A stretch of DNA of 64,000 bases from Rhytidiadelphus loreus (Eukaryota > Streptophyta > Bryopsida > Hypnales > Hylocomiaceae): the NCBI GenBank assembly GCA_947034895.1, contig OX344761.1, forward strand, positions 35,352,863 to 35,416,862. The letters run 5' to 3'. The notes beneath the pieces were generated by a model, which was given only the letters and a program-made list of their open reading frames with translations, was not told the DNA's origin and did not search any database. Position numbers and translations under genes: made by a program. Positions within the stretch are counted from its first letter, which is position 1; each line of letters starts with the position of its first letter. This document shows positions 59,720 to 64,000 of this stretch, piece by piece.

Positions 59720-62144
59720 ATGTCGTCCGGTGACTACAGGGCTGCACTCCGTCGGGCGCCAATGCGGGCCAGAAACGTGCCCACTTCCTCGACCCCGGCG
59801 AACGGCAAAAGGAGGGTGTCTGTCGCCGACCTGGTCCGTTCTCCCATGGCAACCGCTGCGGGGCGGATTGACCCTCACCAAGCACCTGCTCCCTCGCCAG
59901 GCACCACCAGAAACGCCAATGGTTTGCTGATCCGTGACACGATCGTTGTGCAGGCCTCCTCGCTAGACATGGTAGCTCTCAAGCGCGAAGCAGCCTACCT
60001 CAAATAACACGTCATCATTGCAAGCTTTGCTGTCGAGCCTGCATACCCGATACGTCACGATTCCTGGATTCGTGAACTTGAGGATATGATCGGGTCCACT
60101 GTGTCGCTTTGCAGGGAGGCCGGATGCGGGTTTTACTTTATAAAACTCCCATCTGTTGAGCTAGTGCGACAAACTCTGTCCCTGACACCCTGCCGCCTTA
60201 AATCCGGTACTATTCTATTCCAGAGATGGATCCCAGCTTTTAACCCTAGCCAACCGGCTGGCTTGGCTGCCCCAGTCTGGATCAGGCTTAAAAATCTCCC
60301 ATTAGAATTCTACCAACAAGCGGCAAAAATAGTCGCTGAAGTTGCAGGAGCAATCATCGAAGAAGACCAGAGCGTGCTAGTCAAGGGGGACCCGCGGTTC
60401 TGTGTGGCGTTCGATCCTTCCCGTGGATTTGTTTCGACAATATCAGTGGCTAACACCACAGGGGATTTCTCGGAGGTTACGGTGGAGTACGAAGTGGACG
60501 ACGACCGATGCGGCTGCTGCGCAGAGACCTCTCACCCCGCGACGGACTGCCCTTCCAGGGGAATCCTCAGAACCCCAGCCAAAAGCAACCACTCCGCCCC
60601 TGACAGCTCCCCCCGATACAAGGAACTCTCACGCAACCCGCCTCGCCCCCGACACCCCCGAAGTCATCGACAACGACACCATAGCATGAGGTCACCCTCG
60701 CCACCCCCCCACCATACTGCAACTGATGATGACGGCTTCACTACCGTGGAGCACAGGCGCCCGAAAAGCCGAGCGAAGTCCCCCCGTCCTCGACGACGAC
60801 GTTCGTCCCCATTGCACCGCGCCTCTCCAACACCCCGAGCCCGACCAACAGATCGCCCATCCTCAAAACCCCACCACTCTCCAAGGCGACAAGCCGCCCA
60901 CAGACATTCCTCCCAGGAACCAACCGCCATGGAGATCGAACTTCCGTTACGCAGCCCCGGGCAGTCCGACCTGAACCTCGAAGTCACACAACCCCGGCTT
61001 GAGACGGTGACACCCGTAGAGGCCAGTGCACCGCTCGACCCCCACCATAGCAGCGGAGCCTCGCCGGACTCTCACCCCCAACACTCTCCCCAAATCCCAC
61101 CCCCGCCTTCTCTCCACTCACCTCCGAGCAACCCAATCGATGTGCTGCCTGGGACTTGGCTCCTTCCTCTGCCTCCTCCCCTGGCCCCATCAGACAACCC
61201 ACTACATATATCAGACTTCATCGAACCCCCGACATCCAACAACGATGTGGACATGACATTGGAAAACGAAATCGAAGACTACATGGCATTTCTAGCTGAG
61301 GAACAAGTGACCGCCACCGAGCCTCCTCACAGGCCATCTATGAGTCCCTCCTCCATCGCCACTCCTGCCGCTCTGCCTCCTGCTGCGCCGCGGTGCTTGG
61401 ACCCCGATGCTACACAAACTCCAGAGCCTCCCCAGGCTGAGGAGGCCACCGAGGGGCAACCACCGACACATTCACCCTCCCCCATACTGCTGGAACCAGC
61501 TAGCCTCACACTGGAGCTCCTAGGACTCGAAAGCGTCAGCCGTAATCGCATTGCCTTCATCGACGATTCTGATGAAGACCCCCAACAGAAAGACGCCTCG
61601 CCCCCCCCCCCAGCTCGATGAAGAAGAGTTCGAGGATGCACAAAACCAACAGTTCTCGCCAATCCAAATGGAAAAGCGTATTACAAGGTCCAGCTCTCAT
61701 CACCCTCTCCAACCTAGAGCCCTATCGTTCAACCAATCCGTCCCATCCAAAGCCCCGTAGGACCAAGACCAGAGCTCGCTCATGATGCAGATCCACCGCT
61801 CCACTCCCCGAGGAACCAGCCGAGCGGAAGCCAGAGACAATGCCCAAGCTTTCCAAGCCCTCAGACGCATGACAGCTGACCGTGGCTCCTCCAGCACCCA
61901 ACCTCAACCGCCAACCTCGCCCGGCATTCTTGGGTACCAAGCGGCAATCGGCCCATCGTCCTCCGTTCGCAGCGCCAGGGCTGCAGCTCGCGCGCTCACC
62001 ACCCCGCCCCCACCTGCACAGCCATCGTGGCCAAGCTCGGACACCCCTAGCGGGTTCGACAGCTGGGGCTACAAGGCCCCCTCCATCCCGAAAAGCGTCG
62101 AGGCCTCCGCCAACAGACCCTCCCATCCAAAGACTTATCCATGA
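59720..62144 (+). pseudogene. LINE ORF1 (DUF4283-like, CCHC zinc knuckle), broken
   Basis: ORF1 proteins of plant L1 elements bind the element RNA. The frame opens at 59720 (MSSGDYRAALRRAP) and meets an in-frame TAA at 60005-60007; the same frame resumes and is open to 61621. The part from about 59940 to 60450 resembles the DUF4283 domain of plant LINE ORF1 (FYFIKLPS, FQRWIPAFNP, APVWIRLKNLPLEFY). A CX2CX4HX4C knuckle (CGCCAETSHPATDC) follows at about 60512-60553. The rest is a long Pro/Ser/His-rich tail. A run of 11 C at 61601-61611 marks a frameshift: the tail continues in another frame (QLDEEEFEDAQNQQF), passes a TAG near 61758-61760, and ends at 62144, where its TGA overlaps the ATG of ORF2. 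The original ORF1 therefore probably spanned the whole interval. Confidence 0.8.
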
Positions 62145-62962
62145 ATTTACGCCTCTTATCCTTCAACGTTCGAGGCTTTAACGACAAAGCCTCCATTCCC
62201 CTGCTCCGCAACTACCTCCACTCACTGCCCCATTTAGACATTGTCCTCTTGCAGGAACACAAGCTACGCAACCAGGAGGCTGATAGCCTTGGCAAGCGTA
62301 TTTGGAGTCAAGCTGCAGCATGGACCGCACCGGCAAGTGTAGGATACAACAACGACCCTCTGGGTCCCGGCGCTGGCTGCGGTGGTATCATCTCCCTTGT
62401 CAGCCCCAAGCTTGCCCACATGGTGACCGGCACGGGCACGATCATGGAGAATCGTGCGCAGTGGGTCATGCTCCAAGGCATTCCGGGAGGGGACGTCGGC
62501 ATAATCAACATCTACGCACCTAACAGCTCCCTTGCTCGCTGCCACCTCTGGGAGGCTCTCATACGTGAGCTTCCGACTACTTGTCGTTGGATAATGGCTG
62601 GGGATTTCAACATGGTGGAGTCACGACAAGACAAGACCAACCCGTGCGGTAGGCTTGTCCCACTCATGGAAAGAGCTCTGTTCACCAACCTCAAACGCCA
62701 CCTCAACATAGAAGACAACCCCAGATCCGCGAACAGCCTCCCATTCTCATGGGACAACTTCCGCACCGACGGACACTACATCCTTGCTCGCCTTGACAGG
62801 ATATACCTGCTCAAAAATGGATCCGGGCGCTCCCATCGAAAGCTCCTGAACTATGAAATCCGCGGCGACGCTGGCTGGTCAGACCATTCGCTGGTTCTGG
62901 CAACGGTCGAATTCGACTCCGCCCTCCCCCGGCCCTCCAAATGGAAAATGAGCTCCCTATAG
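62141..62962 (+). CDS. LINE ORF2, endonuclease domain (open part)
   Basis: This is 273 residues from ATG to TAG, the N-terminal endonuclease of an L1-type ORF2, which nicks target DNA to prime reverse transcription. The exonuclease-endonuclease-phosphatase family residues are all visible: LLSFNVRGFN (Asn), VLLQEHKL (catalytic Glu), INIYAPNS, MAGDFNMVES (Asp/Asn), LARLDRIYL, and GWSDHSLVLA (Asp/His). The start ATG overlaps the presumed ORF1 stop as ATGA. The TAG at 62960-62962 truncates the protein before the RT, and the same frame runs 22 codons further (LAEAKLEFERAW) to TAA at 63029. Confidence 0.9.
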   Translation: MNLRLLSFNVRGFNDKASIPLLRNYLHSLPHLDIVLLQEHKLRNQEADSLGKRIWSQAAAWTAPASVGYNNDPLGPGAGCGGIISLVSPKLAHMVTGTGTIMENRAQWVMLQGIPGGDVGIINIYAPNSSLARCHLWEALIRELPTTCRWIMAGDFNMVESRQDKTNPCGRLVPLMERALFTNLKRHLNIEDNPRSANSLPFSWDNFRTDGHYILARLDRIYLLKNGSGRSHRKLLNYEIRGDAGWSDHSLVLATVEFDSALPRPSKWKMSSL

Positions 62963-63033
62963 TTAGCCGAGGCTAAACTTGAGTTCGAACGAGCCTGGCG
63001 CCAACCCCCCCAACCGCTCCTTTTTTCGTAAAA

Positions 63034-64000
63034 ATGAAGGCGATCTCTCGGACATACCGTCGGGTCTGCAAAAGTAAAGCCCAACAGCTTCGGTCAGAAG
63101 AATCTACTGCTCGTGACCAGCATTCTGCAGCGACATCAGCCCTCCACGCCGATCCTACCGACCCTGTGCTACAACAGCAACACGGCGCGGCGCGGCACAA
63201 TCTCCAGGGCGTAGAGACTCGGAAGTCAAACGGGCATCGCATCAGAGCTCGTATCAGGTGGAAACTCAAGGGCGATATGATCTCGCCGGAATTCTTCAAG
63301 GCAGTTAAGGAAAACCCCTCCTCAGCCAACATCTCTAGCCTCCAAGACGCAGCAGGAAATCTCATACAGGACCATCAAAACCTCAGCAAGGTCTGCTCTG
63401 ACTTCTACGCGGCCCTGTATACTGAGGAGCCAGAGTCGCAAGGAAAATCGAGAGCCTTGGAGGACCTTCTCCAGCTGCTGACAAACAAATTCCCCCAAGC
63501 GGCCACAGACTCCTTAGAGAGACCAATCAGCGAGGAAGAGCTGAAATTCGCTGTCGACGCCCTGGCGCCCAACAAAAGTCCAGGCCCAGACGGCCTCATC
63601 ATCGAGTTCTACAGGATGTATTGGCACTTAATCAGAACCGACTTCATAGACATGATCCAGCACGCCATCTCTCCAGGAGCCCTGCCAAAGGGAATGAACC
63701 ACGGCACGATCACCCTGATCCACAAAGGAGGCTCCCGTGAAGACCTTGGCAACTGGAGACCAATCAGCTTACTCAATGTGAGCTACAAAATTTTGGCCAA
63801 GACCCTCCAGCGTCGCCTACAACCATTTCTGGCCGATGTGATTAGCACAGATCAATCAGCCTTCATCCCTTCCCGTTACACCCTAGACAACATTCTCACC
63901 TTTCATGAAACCATTGCCTGGGCGAAGGAGTCTAGCCAACCAATGATTCTTCTAAAACTGGACTTCAAGAAAGCTTTTGACACTGTCCACCTTCCTTCCC
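63034..64000 (+). pseudogene. LINE ORF2, reverse transcriptase part, cut by window end
   Basis: Open in frame from at least 63034 to the window end, one base off the endonuclease frame, so a frameshift lies near the C6 run at 63005-63010. The linker (RRVCKSKAQQL...) leads to RT blocks: ALAPNKSPGPDGL near 63560-63600, GTITLIHKGG, NWRPISLLNVSYKILAK, DQSAFIPSRYTLDNI and LLKLDFKKAFDTV, the last holding the first catalytic Asp (motif A). The FADD/YADD motif lies beyond the window. This is a continuation of ORF2, not a separate gene, and it is called broken because stops and a frameshift separate it from its start. Confidence 0.85.

Larger units (their letters stand above)
59510..64000 (+). mobile_element. 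L1-type LINE retrotransposon, 5' part
   Basis: A GC-rich insertion of two-ORF L1 type: a short 5' UTR (about 59510-59719), ORF1 with a CCHC knuckle, ORF2 with an AP-type endonuclease and reverse transcriptase. The window ends inside the RT, so the 3' tail, poly-A and target duplications are outside. The 5' limit is judged only from the change in composition. At least two stops and one frameshift in ORF1, and two stops plus a frameshift in ORF2, make it inactive, but the remaining blocks are well preserved, so insertion is fairly recent compared with the rest of the window. Confidence 0.9.

Noticed and set aside
60664..61662. Several minus-strand and off-frame reading frames over LINE ORF1
   Set aside because: They are shadows of the Pro/Ser-rich ORF1 tail in GC-rich DNA.
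62264..63602. Minus-strand frames over the LINE endonuclease and RT
   Set aside because: The plus strand carries clear endonuclease and RT motifs; the minus frames show none.

Overview
The window is nuclear DNA of a land plant. It has GT-AG introns, a plastid-targeted fibrillin (PAP) gene, plant-type B3 DNA-binding proteins, a Stowaway-type MITE and plant-style Ty3/gypsy and LINE elements. The exact lineage cannot be fixed from sequence alone. Most of the window is AT-rich, repeat-laden intergenic DNA; genes and one LINE stand out as GC-rich islands.

Layout. 1-6.4 kb is old repeat DNA with a decayed Ty3/gypsy integrase on the minus strand and a fold-back element just upstream of the first gene. 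6767-9094 is a four-exon fibrillin/plastid lipid-associated protein gene. 10.2-10.9 kb holds two adjacent MITEs. 12053-14834 and 20573-24797 are two same-strand paralogues, each encoding a protein with an unfamiliar conserved N-terminal block and two B3 domains. The second copy has a 26-28-residue module amplified in tandem, three copies of it as separate phase-1 mini-exons. 25384-32109 is bounded by inverted ends and an 8-bp near-duplication, so it looks like a 6.7-kb hAT-type element without a visible transposase, stuffed with other repeats: a MITE with a perfect 80-bp palindrome, a TTAA-flanked element, a 220-bp satellite and GC-rich minisatellites. From 32 to 59 kb no protein gene is convincing. 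This part is a graveyard of short transposable elements, dominated by TTAA-flanked elements with CCCCTAAA.../...TTTAGGGG ends. 59.5-64 kb is the 5' part of a GC-rich L1-type LINE, with ORF1, the endonuclease and the start of the reverse transcriptase, broken by several stops and frameshifts and running off the window.

How the genes relate. The fibrillin gene is a housekeeping plastid gene. The two B3 genes are a tandem duplicate pair, presumably nuclear transcription regulators of REM-like type, that have diverged by intron gain or loss and by exon amplification. Nothing links the genes into one pathway.

Exon boundaries were set by eye from splice consensus, reading phase and family similarity; no transcript data were available. 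Repeat relationships were found by reading, so copy limits are approximate unless a flanking duplication fixes them.
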